The notes below the pieces were generated by a model that had not been told where the DNA came from, made no database searches, and worked only from the letters and a program-made list of their open reading frames with translations. The position numbers and the translations under genes were made by a program. Shown piece after piece: positions 17,778 to 26,952 of a stretch of 64,000 bases of DNA. Positions within the stretch are counted from its first letter, which is position 1. The number at the start of each line of letters is the position of its first letter. Origin of the DNA: GWB2-37-7 sp942492835 (GTDB lineage Bacteria; Bacillota; Clostridia; Lutisporales; Lutisporaceae); contig OW818645.1 in the NCBI GenBank assembly GCA_942492835.1, forward strand, positions 3,472,001-3,536,000, in the 5' to 3' direction.

Positions 17778-20471
17778 ATGGGAAAAGAGTTAAAAAGAAT
17801 GAGCTATTATGACGGGCTTACCTTGAAGGCAGAAGACTACAATCTTGATAAGGAACAACACAAAAGGCTTCAGGAGTTGCACAACCGTTATCTACACACC
17901 TGGGGAATTGCACAAGGACTTGAGGTTAAGCCTGCGACAATCTGCAGTATGGAAGTATTTGTTACAGAGGGTGTTGCATTGGATTTGGTTGAAGACCTTA
18001 GCCGTGAAATACTGATTTATGCTGGACATACTGACAATCCAATTGACCTTTCAGAGTATTCTGCTGGAGAAAACATCTATATTTCAGTAAGCTATGAAGA
18101 AACCCCAGCAGATCGAGACTTAGAAAAAGGACAGGGAGAAGAAATCCATATATGGGAGCGGGGTCGTATAAGTCACACCAAGGATAAGCCACAGAATTAC
18201 AAAGAAAATATCATACTGGCAAGAATCGTACCAAGAGAAGCAAGGGCTGATGAGCGGAAGCTTAGGCAGGATACTGATGCCATAATTGATAGCACCTGCA
18301 TCTTCGATACGGATACTGACGGCAATCCTCTGCGAGTGTATGTGGGACCTCGTGCTCATACTCTGGACTTGAAGAAGTTTATTTTCAAATTAGATCAAGC
18401 GATTGAAGGAATGCCTTATTTAACACTTTTTGAGGATAAAATAACCGATCTTGAAGTGAATTCACCAATGACAAAGTTTACCGACTCAGTGAAGTTTAAG
18501 GGTGACTTAGAGTTGGAGGGAGATCTTATTTGGAAATCATCTAGCGAGGTAAAGTCAGAGTTTAAAGTAAAAGAACCCGTACTACAGGTAAATAGCTATA
18601 GTGAAAAAAATTGGAAGATACGTGATGGAGGACTTGAAGTATATAGAGGAGGCCCTAGCGTAGCTCCGGATGCAAGACTTGTATGGTCTGAGCTTGAGCA
18701 AGCCTGGAAGCTGGGTACTGGGAATGATTTGTACAATATTGCTGAGGGGAATCTATGGGAACGACTTAAAATCGAGGATGAAAAAGTTGCAAAGGACAAT
18801 ATTTGTGATGACCTGCATCATCATAAAGGTCTTTATTCCCCAAAGGGGAGCGCATTACAATTTGATGATAATGGCAACCTGTTGGCAAATGTTGAGTTGA
18901 CCGTCGCAACTGATTGTGAAATCAAATGGGAAATCGAGAGTGAAAATCAGAAGAAAACCACAGGAATAGGTTTATTCCAGGATAAGAAGCTTTTTAACAA
19001 TATGCAAGTGGAGGGACCTGTGCTGTATAGCTATGGTGGAGGTATGCTTGGTGTTACTAATGGTGGACAAAAATCTGCACTTTCATGGAGTTCTTCAGGC
19101 AATGTAGGGATTGGAACAGTTAATCCTATAAAAGACATGCTGGATGTGGAAGGAAGTACGCGTATACTGGGAGGCTCAAATCCTATATTATTTACATCGG
19201 CATGGACTGGATTTCCAGATTCAACCATAAATCAAGCTGAGATAAGCAATGACACAAGTAACTACAGAGAGCTTATGATTGTAGGCAATCAGTCTGCAGG
19301 ACAGGGAAGGAAGGTAGCCATATGGGATAGGCTGGATGTAAACGGCTTCTTATATGTAAATGGGAGCATGAATATATCCCAGGTATTGACTCCCAGCATA
19401 GGAAGAGCAAACAATGGTATCATCTTCCCATCAGACCCAGGGGGCGGTTCTAGTGATAGTGCCTGGTTAAAGTATTATCCCAGACTTGGAAAAAGCTGTA
19501 CCCTAGAAATCGGTACTTCAAATGACAGCAATGATAATATTTCACTTATGCCAACTGGTAATGTTGGTATAGGCACACGTACACCCAGTGAAAAGCTGGA
19601 TGTGTGCAGTTTGACACGGATAATGAGTGGAACAAATCCAATACGCTTTACCTCAAATTGGAGTGGATTTCCAGACATAGCGTCAAATCAAGCAGAGATA
19701 TGTAATGACATAGGTACTTATAAAACTCTAATGCTTGTAGGAAACAAATCAGGAGGGCAAGGCAGAAAGGTATCCATCTGGGATATGCTGGATGTAAATG
19801 GTTCTCTTGAGGTAAAAGGTATTTTAAAGCTGGATGGTGCTATTGTGCCAAGTGTAGGTAATAGTGAAGCAAAAGGAATTATGTTTCCAAAGGATCCTTG
19901 TGGTGGCAGTGGAGATGCTGCATGGATAAGGTATTATTCTGACCCCAATCGAGGGGGAAAAGAAAATATGACTTTGGATATCGGTATTGCCAATGATAGC
20001 AATTACCAGTGGGTTGAGGATACGTACTGGAAATCCTACTGCTCCAGGTGTAGTTCACCAACTAATAATAGATATGGATGTGGGAATTGGTTAACTGTCA
20101 AACGCTGGATTCAAGGAATTACAGGAGATCGTATGCGTTTGTTCGCAAGTGGAGGAGTCCAGGTGGAAGGCGGTCTTTACTATAGCTCATCTAAAGATTA
20201 TAAGGAAAATATCACAAAGCTTTGTCAAACTGATGTGCAAGATGCACTAGATGGGCTAGAGCCAGTTGAATTTAACTTTAAAGGTGACTATGAGAGAAGA
20301 ACTATTGGATTTATAGCTGAGAATGTATCAGATATCTTCTCAGCACATGACAAAAAAGCCATCAATCCAATGGAGATTATTACTGTTCTGGTAAGTGAGG
20401 TAAAAGAACAGGAGAATGCCTTGAATCAACTAAAGAAAAGGGTGGCAGCCTTAAAAGGCACAAAAAAATAA
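17778..20471 (+). CDS. eCIS tail fiber 2 with S74 chaperone domain and Cys-rich insert
   Basis: This 897-residue paralog of fiber 1 shares the N-terminal attachment domain (MGKELKRMSYYDGLTLKAED), one YRGG-DARLVW module, the two receptor-type modules and a C-terminal S74 chaperone with an intact SSKDYKENI motif. It differs by an insert of about 34 residues just before the chaperone (nt about 20,008-20,120) that contains CSRC and a further Cys in YGCGNW, absent from fiber 1. The insert may form a metal-stabilised tip or a receptor contact. Two paralogous fibers with different tips suggest target diversity. Confidence 0.85.
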   Translation: MGKELKRMSYYDGLTLKAEDYNLDKEQHKRLQELHNRYLHTWGIAQGLEVKPATICSMEVFVTEGVALDLVEDLSREILIYAGHTDNPIDLSEYSAGENIYISVSYEETPADRDLEKGQGEEIHIWERGRISHTKDKPQNYKENIILARIVPREARADERKLRQDTDAIIDSTCIFDTDTDGNPLRVYVGPRAHTLDLKKFIFKLDQAIEGMPYLTLFEDKITDLEVNSPMTKFTDSVKFKGDLELEGDLIWKSSSEVKSEFKVKEPVLQVNSYSEKNWKIRDGGLEVYRGGPSVAPDARLVWSELEQAWKLGTGNDLYNIAEGNLWERLKIEDEKVAKDNICDDLHHHKGLYSPKGSALQFDDNGNLLANVELTVATDCEIKWEIESENQKKTTGIGLFQDKKLFNNMQVEGPVLYSYGGGMLGVTNGGQKSALSWSSSGNVGIGTVNPIKDMLDVEGSTRILGGSNPILFTSAWTGFPDSTINQAEISNDTSNYRELMIVGNQSAGQGRKVAIWDRLDVNGFLYVNGSMNISQVLTPSIGRANNGIIFPSDPGGGSSDSAWLKYYPRLGKSCTLEIGTSNDSNDNISLMPTGNVGIGTRTPSEKLDVCSLTRIMSGTNPIRFTSNWSGFPDIASNQAEICNDIGTYKTLMLVGNKSGGQGRKVSIWDMLDVNGSLEVKGILKLDGAIVPSVGNSEAKGIMFPKDPCGGSGDAAWIRYYSDPNRGGKENMTLDIGIANDSNYQWVEDTYWKSYCSRCSSPTNNRYGCGNWLTVKRWIQGITGDRMRLFASGGVQVEGGLYYSSSKDYKENITKLCQTDVQDALDGLEPVEFNFKGDYERRTIGFIAENVSDIFSAHDKKAINPMEIITVLVSEVKEQENALNQLKKRVAALKGTKK

Positions 20472-20491
20472 AAAATTAGGAGGATTAATTT

Positions 20492-20671
20492 ATGAAAGAA
20501 CAATTGGAAAAAAGAATCAAAGAGCTCAAAGGTGAATTGGAAGAAGGACAAAAAATGCTTGAGGAGCTAGATATTAAACGTACAAGCCTTGGACAAACAA
20601 TTTTACGCATAAGCGGTGCTATACAAGCTCTGGAAGAATTATTACCTCAAGAAGAGAGCTGCAATTCTTAA
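20492..20671 (+). CDS. Small coiled-coil protein between fibers 2 and 3
   Basis: This 59-residue protein starts MKEQLEKRIKELKGELEEG and is paralogous to the protein at 17558: both share KRIKELK, a D-x-KRT motif and RISGAIQALEE. It is preceded by TTAGGAGGATT with good spacing. Its function is unknown. Conservation of the pair, each copy directly after a fiber gene, argues that both are real and tied to the fibers. Confidence 0.72.
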   Translation: MKEQLEKRIKELKGELEEGQKMLEELDIKRTSLGQTILRISGAIQALEELLPQEESCNS

Positions 20672-20724
20672 AAAAGAGATAAAAGAAATGTTACATAAAT
20701 TTGAGAACTTGGGGGAAATGGTAA

Positions 20725-23700
20725 ATGTCAAATGAAATCAAACGTATGCGTTATTTCAACGGACTCTTACTAAAAGATGATGACCTTGCACTTGAACAGG
20801 CTTATCATATGAGGATGAACCGCCTTCATAACCGTTATTTCCACAATTGGGGAATTGTATATGGGTTGGAGGTTACACCTGTGGAGAAGGCTCCGCAGGT
20901 AAGGATTTCTCATGGAATGGCACTAAATAGAGTTTTGTTAGAAGATACAGAAGAAGCTCAAAGTCAGGAAATATTCATAGCTGAGAACCATCCTGGCAAC
21001 CCAGTGGATTTATCCGAGTGTATTATCGATAAAAATATTTATATTACAGTAAGCTATGAAGAGGTAACGGCAGATATAGACACTATAAAGGGTGGAGATG
21101 AGCAAATACATATATGGGAACGAGCTCATATTAATCATGCTTATGAGTTGCCTACCGATACAAGCAAAGAGATAGTCCTGGCTCGTGTAAGACTAAAGCT
21201 TGAAGAAGGAAACAAGTCTGTTGGTGAAATATCATATGAGGATAAGGATGAGGTTAATAACACTATCATGCTGCGTACCTCTGCAATTCCTAATGCAACA
21301 GAGTACGAAAAAATCTCCATAGGAGAAAAAGGCAAGTCGAACCTGCCTTATATAAACGGACTGATTGATGAAGAGGTGGCAAAAGGAAGAGGGATTGAGT
21401 TTAACTCACCCTTCACAAGATTTTCAGGTTCATTGATAAGTGGAGCAATTAAAGCTGTTGGTGATGTAGACATCAAAGGCGTTCTAACTGTTACAGCGAA
21501 TAACAAAGAAGCTTTAAAAGTGGATTCAGATGGCACGTTATATGTATCAAAGCCGATATCAGCCAAGGATTTGCTTTCTGCAAATGGAGGACTTTATGTA
21601 AGCGGTGACAATACTAATATTGACACATCAAAGGTATCAGTTACAAGCAGCTTAGTTACAATTAATAAATACACTCCTGCAGAAGGTGCTACAGAGCCAC
21701 GAAAGCAAAATGGTGGAATTGATGTTTACAGGGGCGGTATTGAGCCTGATGCTAGATTGATGTGGGATGAAACGGATAAGAAATGGAAAATCGGTACTAA
21801 TGATACTGAAGACACTGATGACAGTGACGACACCTACATAAAAGGTATGCATGCTATTGCATATGGCAAGGACTGGGATACACTGCATAATAAATCAAAT
21901 GCCGACTTATTGCATAGGCATATGGAGCTTAGCGATACAACTGGAAATGTTGGGTTAAGTATGGACTCAAGTGGAAATATCAACATCCCAAACTCTGTAG
22001 TCGTTTCAGGAAGTATTATTGTTAAGAATGGTGGCATAGAGGTTCCTAAATCAGGAGATTTACCAGCTGGCAAGCTTGCATGGAATAATTCTACAGGGCA
22101 TTGGCAGGCTGCTGAAGGGGAGGTAATGGTTGATCTTGCTTATGGAAGCGAGTGGGATGAGCTTACTAATAAGGCAAATGCGGATGGTCTTCATAATCAC
22201 AGAGTGTTATACAACGAAGATGGAACAATAGAAGCTGTAAGAGTAAATGCTGACGGTAATATAGATATCAGCAAGAACCTTACCGTAAAAAACCTTACGG
22301 TAAATGAAACATTTACTTTAACAGGACAAAAGTTCGTCGTAGAAACTGCGGATCTAGTAGTAGAAAATAATGTAATAACGGTAAACAAATATCAAGCTGG
22401 TGGGGTACCCAACACAGAAGGTGGTATGGAGGTTTATCGTGGAGGTGTACTAGCTAATGCCCGCATTATATGGGATGAGGGAAGCAAGCGTTGGAAGATA
22501 GGCACAGGAGACAGTATGTCTGAGATACCCTATGGTATACAATGGGAGGATTTAATCCATGGCGGAGCAGCTGAAAATCTCCATAAGCATAGCAGCCTTT
22601 ATTCACAAGACGGAGCTATATCACTTACAACAGCAACAGATGGCAGTATGGCAACATATTCAAGTCTATCAGTTAGTGATGGACTAACTGTAGAGAATGA
22701 TGCGCAAATAAAAGGACAAATGCATGTAAATGGTTCTTTAACAGTTGATGGAGATCTGACTGTAAAAGGAGAAACTACAATAATAAATCAAAATACTCTT
22801 GAGGTTGATGACAATATAATAGTAGTAAATAAATTCTTGGGAGAGAGTAATCCATCAGAGGAAGCAGGACTTGAGGTTTATCGTGGCAAGCTGGCTGACA
22901 AAGCAAGAATTGTATGGAATGAGACAGAAGAAAAGTGGAAATTTGGTATAGGCAACGATTTGGTAGAGCTACCAGATGTAGAAGACTGGGGTAGCTTGAC
23001 AGGAAAAGCTTTAGCAGATGAACTGCACAAGCATAATATTCTTTGTGATAAAGTTGGTACTCCTGTACTTAATGTCAATGATAGCGGAGATATCAAGCTT
23101 AGTAGAGATACAGAAGTAAAAGGTGAGTTTTCTGTTGATGGCTCCGTAACTGTCTTAGGAAATCTCGATGTAAGCGGTACTGTAACGGCTGTAAATAAGG
23201 TAGACATGCAAGTCACTGACAATGTTATTACCCTTAATAAGTTTGAAGGAGATACTCCAACACTTAATGAGAGTGGAATTGAAATATTCCGTGGGAACAC
23301 AAATCCCAAAGCCAGACTGATATGGGATGAAGAATTGGATAAATGGAAATTAGGTATTGGGTCTGAATTAAAAGAAATCATATGCGGAGATATTTGGAAC
23401 AAGCTTATAGAAGATAAAAATGCTGATAATCTTCATTTGCATGGACAGCTTTATAATGAGCAGGGAAACATACTTTCTCTAAGCACCAGTGCAGGAGGAA
23501 ATGTAAATGTTGCTAATGCACTTTCAGTAGGACAAAGCCTAACGGTAATTGGAAATCTCGAAGTAAATGGAAGCTTGACCTCTATTAACTCAGAAATGTT
23601 TGAAGTTAGGGGTAACAATATTATATTAAACCGATATGAGGCAGATATTGAACCTCCTAAGGTACAGAGCGGTTTAAAAATATTCCGTGGAAAAGATAAT

Positions 23701-26019
23701 CCAAATGCAGGTATCATGTGGGACGAAAATAATAAATCCTGGAAGGTTGGGCTTATAGACAAACAAGAAGGGGTTATCAAAGATGGTCTAGTTGTAAACA
23801 GTGATGGAAGCTTAGGTGTTTCAACAGGCATAATTAAAGTTGCAGGTAATATAAATGCCGCAAGTGCAACCATCGATGGCAGCTTTAAGGTCAAGGATGG
23901 AATGGAAATAGTACGAGACACTGACCACAATGCTCAAGTAAAATGGGATGAGACTCTTAAACAATGGATTATAGGTACAGAAGCTAAAACTGGAATAATT
24001 GTGCAAGAGGGTGGAAAGGTTACTATTGGAAATGATGAGCCTGAAGATTATCTGAATGTAAATGGAAATGTTATAATCAGCAAGAATGCCAAAATAAGTG
24101 GAAGTATTACTACTGTTGAGGGTGCAACAATAAATGGAGATATTAAATCAACAAATGGACACTTTGATGGAAATCTCATAATCGATGGTAATCTTGTATC
24201 AAGTAAGGGTCTTGAAGTTGACAGCGGTAAGGATGCAAATGGTAATCCCCTTCCGATTGGAAGATTATTATGGGATAAGGATAAAAAAGTTTGGCTTTTC
24301 GGTATGGGAGATAATCTTGAAGAGCTTGCAATTGCTAAGTATGAGAATGATCATACACATTCATGCCTTTATGCAGGAAGTTCTCTTACAGTGTTCACAG
24401 GGATTGATGGAAAGGTTGGTATAGGAACCGACAAACCACAGTCAAAATTACATGTAATTGGCAATGCGTTAGTTGATGGTAATATTAGTGGGACTACATT
24501 AACATCTACTAAATTAGAAGTCAATGGCAGTGCAGCAGTAACTGGCAAATTAAGTGCTAAAGATGTTGCTGTAAGTGGAAGCTTGACAGTCACCCAAGGA
24601 ATTGAAATAGACAGAGGTACTGACTCAAAGGCTCAGATTATCTGGAATGGCAGCAAGTGGCAAGCAGGAACGGCAGATAATCTTGCAGAGATTTCGCTAA
24701 TGGGACATACGCACCTAGAATTATCAGATAAGATTCATACACACCAAAAGCTGGTTAATACAGCAGGAGCTGATGCATTAATAGTGGATGCAACAGGCAA
24801 TATAGGAATCATCGGAGATGCAAAGGTAACAGGTACATTAAGTGCTGCAAATGCAGAAATCAGCGGAAGCCTAACAGTCACCCAAGGAATTGAAATAGAC
24901 AGGGGTACTGACGCAAAGGCTCAGATTATCTGGAATGGCAGCAAGTGGCAAGCAGGAACTGCAGATAATCTTGTAGAGATTTCGCTAATGGGACATACGC
25001 ACCTAGAATTATCAGATAAGATTCATACACACCAAAAGCTGGTTAATACAGCAGGAGCTGATGCATTAATAGTGGATGCAACAGGGAACATAGGAATCAG
25101 TGGAGATGCAAAGGTAACAGGTACATTAAGTGCTGCAAATGCAGAAATCAGCGGAAGTCTAACAGTCACCCAAGGAATTGAAATAGACAGGGGTACTGAC
25201 GCAAAGGCTCAGATTATCTGGAATGACAGCAAGTGGCAAGCAGGAACTGCAGATAATCTTGCAGAGATTTCGCTAATGGGACATACGCACCTAGAATTAT
25301 CAGATAAGATTCATACACACCAAAAGCTGGTTAATACAGCAGGAGCTGATGCATTAATAGTGGATGCAACAGGCAACATAGGAATCAGTGGAGATGCAAA
25401 GGTAACAGGTACATTAAGTGCTGCAAATGCAGAAATCAGTGGAAGCTTGACAGTCACCCAAGGAATTGAAATAGACAGAGGTACTGACGCAAAGGCTCAG
25501 ATTATGTGGGATGGCAGCAAGTGGATGTTTGGAACTGCAGATGCTCTGACAGGCATTGAATATAGTGGGCATAAACATCAAGGATTATACACCTCAAGCA
25601 ATGTAGAGGCTGTAACAGTTGATACTAATGGCAATGTGAGTATTGGAAAGACCTCAGCAACAGCAATCAAATTAGAGGTTGCTGGAGATGTGACAGCGGC
25701 TACATTATCACAAGCTTCATCTTCCACCAATACACAAAATATTGCGAGCTTATCAATTGAAACAGCAATAGAATTATTAAGCAGCTTAGTGCCTGTTTCC
25801 TATGACTATTTGGCTGGAAGTAATAAAACTAGTAATATAGGCTTTATTGCAGAAAACGTTCCTGATAAACTAGCAACCTCCGATCATAAAGCCGTAGTCT
25901 TAATGGATATAATCGGTGTGTTGACCACTGTAGTTAAAAATCAACAGCAAGAAATAACTACTGCAAAGAGTCAAATAACAGAACTGCAAACAAAAGTCAC
26001 AGCATTAGAAAATGCATAA
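20725..26019 (+). CDS. eCIS giant tail fiber 3 (1764 aa), repeat-rich
   Basis: The N-terminus (MSNEIKRMRYFNGLLLKDDD, LHNRYFHNWGIVYGLEVTP) is the attachment domain of fibers 1 and 2. The rest is a long shaft of about twelve related modules carrying a R-G-x(n)-A-x-(I/L)-x-W-(D/N) motif followed by K-W-x-x-G-T, often with an HKH or HTH turn. The last four modules are nearly identical at the DNA level with a 288-base (96-residue) period. The C-terminal 90 residues resemble an S74 chaperone (VPVSYDYL, IGFIAENVPD, then a coiled coil), but the Ser-Lys dyad region reads SSSTNTQNI, so autocleavage is doubtful. It is much longer than fibers 1 and 2 and would form a long-reach fiber. Confidence 0.85.
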   Translation: MSNEIKRMRYFNGLLLKDDDLALEQAYHMRMNRLHNRYFHNWGIVYGLEVTPVEKAPQVRISHGMALNRVLLEDTEEAQSQEIFIAENHPGNPVDLSECIIDKNIYITVSYEEVTADIDTIKGGDEQIHIWERAHINHAYELPTDTSKEIVLARVRLKLEEGNKSVGEISYEDKDEVNNTIMLRTSAIPNATEYEKISIGEKGKSNLPYINGLIDEEVAKGRGIEFNSPFTRFSGSLISGAIKAVGDVDIKGVLTVTANNKEALKVDSDGTLYVSKPISAKDLLSANGGLYVSGDNTNIDTSKVSVTSSLVTINKYTPAEGATEPRKQNGGIDVYRGGIEPDARLMWDETDKKWKIGTNDTEDTDDSDDTYIKGMHAIAYGKDWDTLHNKSNADLLHRHMELSDTTGNVGLSMDSSGNINIPNSVVVSGSIIVKNGGIEVPKSGDLPAGKLAWNNSTGHWQAAEGEVMVDLAYGSEWDELTNKANADGLHNHRVLYNEDGTIEAVRVNADGNIDISKNLTVKNLTVNETFTLTGQKFVVETADLVVENNVITVNKYQAGGVPNTEGGMEVYRGGVLANARIIWDEGSKRWKIGTGDSMSEIPYGIQWEDLIHGGAAENLHKHSSLYSQDGAISLTTATDGSMATYSSLSVSDGLTVENDAQIKGQMHVNGSLTVDGDLTVKGETTIINQNTLEVDDNIIVVNKFLGESNPSEEAGLEVYRGKLADKARIVWNETEEKWKFGIGNDLVELPDVEDWGSLTGKALADELHKHNILCDKVGTPVLNVNDSGDIKLSRDTEVKGEFSVDGSVTVLGNLDVSGTVTAVNKVDMQVTDNVITLNKFEGDTPTLNESGIEIFRGNTNPKARLIWDEELDKWKLGIGSELKEIICGDIWNKLIEDKNADNLHLHGQLYNEQGNILSLSTSAGGNVNVANALSVGQSLTVIGNLEVNGSLTSINSEMFEVRGNNIILNRYEADIEPPKVQSGLKIFRGKDNPNAGIMWDENNKSWKVGLIDKQEGVIKDGLVVNSDGSLGVSTGIIKVAGNINAASATIDGSFKVKDGMEIVRDTDHNAQVKWDETLKQWIIGTEAKTGIIVQEGGKVTIGNDEPEDYLNVNGNVIISKNAKISGSITTVEGATINGDIKSTNGHFDGNLIIDGNLVSSKGLEVDSGKDANGNPLPIGRLLWDKDKKVWLFGMGDNLEELAIAKYENDHTHSCLYAGSSLTVFTGIDGKVGIGTDKPQSKLHVIGNALVDGNISGTTLTSTKLEVNGSAAVTGKLSAKDVAVSGSLTVTQGIEIDRGTDSKAQIIWNGSKWQAGTADNLAEISLMGHTHLELSDKIHTHQKLVNTAGADALIVDATGNIGIIGDAKVTGTLSAANAEISGSLTVTQGIEIDRGTDAKAQIIWNGSKWQAGTADNLVEISLMGHTHLELSDKIHTHQKLVNTAGADALIVDATGNIGISGDAKVTGTLSAANAEISGSLTVTQGIEIDRGTDAKAQIIWNDSKWQAGTADNLAEISLMGHTHLELSDKIHTHQKLVNTAGADALIVDATGNIGISGDAKVTGTLSAANAEISGSLTVTQGIEIDRGTDAKAQIMWDGSKWMFGTADALTGIEYSGHKHQGLYTSSNVEAVTVDTNGNVSIGKTSATAIKLEVAGDVTAATLSQASSSTNTQNIASLSIETAIELLSSLVPVSYDYLAGSNKTSNIGFIAENVPDKLATSDHKAVVLMDIIGVLTTVVKNQQQEITTAKSQITELQTKVTALENA
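24574..25541 (+). repeat. Tandem 288-base repeats inside fiber 3
   Basis: The string CAGTCACCCAAGGAATTGAA and its surroundings recur exactly every 288 bases (marker CACCCAAGG at 24591, 24879, 25167 and 25455). There are three full units and a partial fourth with only a few substitutions. The period is divisible by three, so loss or gain of units would keep the frame and change fiber length by 96 residues per unit. Confidence 0.95.
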
Positions 26020-26055
26020 ATGACATGTTAAGAGGTATAGAGGAAAAATATAGGA

Positions 26056-26081
26056 GGCCGCCCCAAAAGGGCGGTCTTTTG
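26056..26081 (+). terminator. Intrinsic terminator closing the eCIS operon
   Basis: The stem 26056-26063 with 26069-26076 (core CCGCCC/GGGCGG, extended by a G-T wobble and a G-C pair) with a CAAAA loop is followed by TTTT. It lies 37 bases after the fiber 3 stop. Confidence 0.9.
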
Positions 26082-26100
26082 CTTGTATTAGGGCTCTACG

Positions 26101-26129
26101 TTGACATTGACCAAATGATATGTTAAAAT
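26101..26129 (+). promoter_or_regulatory. Sigma-A promoter of the ECF/MobB operon
   Basis: TTGACA at 26101-26106 and TAAAAT at 26124-26129 are separated by exactly 17 bases. Transcription should start near 26136, just before the structured leader. Confidence 0.8.
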
Positions 26130-26135
26130 GTTGTC

Positions 26136-26308
26136 AAACTTAACATGCTCCGATCCTTTGAAGCTAAGGTATTATCATACTATGCTGCATAGGACGTTAG
26201 GGTATAACTGTAAACGGTTGTGCCTTCCATTGTGAAAAGGAGATACTTAGATCACCACTTATTTTGGTGTGATTTTTGTGCGTTCTCTTTTTGGAGAACG
26301 CTTTTTTA
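26136..26308 (+). ncRNA. Candidate Moco/Tuco-type riboswitch leader
   Basis: The leader between the promoter and the first gene has no ORF and folds into several helices. These include CUCC (26148-26151) with GGAG (26239-26242), a CCUU/AAGG hairpin near 26155-26169, and a second CCUU...AAAAGG hairpin near 26223-26240, followed by the terminator at 26280. From memory, segments CUCCGAUCC and GCCUUCC...GAAAAGGAGA resemble the molybdenum-cofactor riboswitch consensus, and the operon encodes MobB-like and molybdopterin-fold proteins. The class assignment rests on this resemblance and context and needs a covariance-model search. That it is a structured regulatory leader is more certain. Confidence 0.5.
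26280..26308 (+). terminator. Leader terminator (riboswitch expression platform)
   Basis: A perfect 8-bp stem (26280-26287 with 26294-26301) with a TTTTTG loop is followed by TTTTTT. It sits 75 bases before the first gene of the operon, so it acts as an attenuator and not as the end of an upstream gene. Confidence 0.85.
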
Positions 26309-26382
26309 TTGTTTTTTTCTAAATTATTAATGCTCGATATGCCTTTAGGCTTTCGATAATAAATTTGAAATGAGGTTATAAA

Positions 26383-26937
26383 ATGAGAAAAATTAAGAGA
26401 AGTTTATGTGCAATCCTACTAGTAGTGATGTTAGTGATAGGTTTAATGGCATGTTCAGGAGAAAAGCCAGCAAATGTAGACACACAGAACAATGCTACCC
26501 CTGTAACCACAATACCAGCAGACAAAGCAAATGAAGAAACTGTAGCTATTGGAGATTGGACAGTAGCAATTGTTGGTGTTGATGGTGTTACTGAGATTAA
26601 GTCCAGTGACATTGCAATGCTTAATCCAATTACAATTGAAGCTACAATCAAGAATAAAAAAGGTGAAACAAAAACCAATAAATACACAGGTGTAAAGCTA
26701 AAAGACATCCTGGATTCTATCGGTGTCAAGGATTTCACAGGAATCATAGTTGAAGCAGAAGACGGCTTTAGTGCAGAATATGACAAAATGCTTGCATCCA
26801 ATGAGGACACAATACTTGCATGGGCAAAAGATGGTGTAGCATTAGCTGAAAGTGGTGGAGCTGTTCAGATGACACCTGTCCAAGGAACGGGAAATCAATT
26901 TGTAAAGAATACAACCAAAATTACAATTAACAAATAG
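26383..26937 (+). CDS. Lipoprotein with molybdopterin-binding-like domain
   Basis: This 184-residue protein has a lipoprotein signal (positive start, hydrophobic core, lipobox LMAC with Cys24). The mature part (about 55-184) resembles the sulfite-oxidase-type molybdopterin-binding fold: KYTGVKLKDILDSIGVKD, then an AEDGFSAEYDK segment and a final GGAVQMTPVQGTGNQFVKN strand pair. It has no Cys after the lipobox, so it cannot ligate molybdenum through a conserved Cys as in the enzymes and is more likely a binding protein. It is the first gene after the structured leader. Binding of a pterin cofactor is inferred. Confidence 0.72.
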   Translation: MRKIKRSLCAILLVVMLVIGLMACSGEKPANVDTQNNATPVTTIPADKANEETVAIGDWTVAIVGVDGVTEIKSSDIAMLNPITIEATIKNKKGETKTNKYTGVKLKDILDSIGVKDFTGIIVEAEDGFSAEYDKMLASNEDTILAWAKDGVALAESGGAVQMTPVQGTGNQFVKNTTKITINK

Positions 26938-26952
26938 TGATAGGGGATATAA

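Noticed and set aside
23451..23930. Antisense ORF of 159 codons inside fiber 3
   Set aside because: It lies wholly inside a clear coding repeat protein, lacks a ribosome binding site and shows no known domain; it mirrors the codon bias of the sense strand.
24574..25541. CRISPR array
   Set aside because: The repeats are 288 bases, adjacent, and fully coding within one frame; there are no short repeats with unique spacers.
1..26081. Ordinary prophage
   Set aside because: Sheath, tube, baseplate and fibers are present but no capsid, portal, terminase, integrase, lysis or replication genes; AAA+ ATPase, Pvc16-like and LysM adaptor genes mark an extracellular injection system.
26250..26278. Second intrinsic terminator in the riboswitch leader
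   Set aside because: The ATCACC/GGTGTGAT stem is imperfect; although TTTTT follows, the perfect hairpin at 26280 is the better terminator. It could still be part of an alternative fold.
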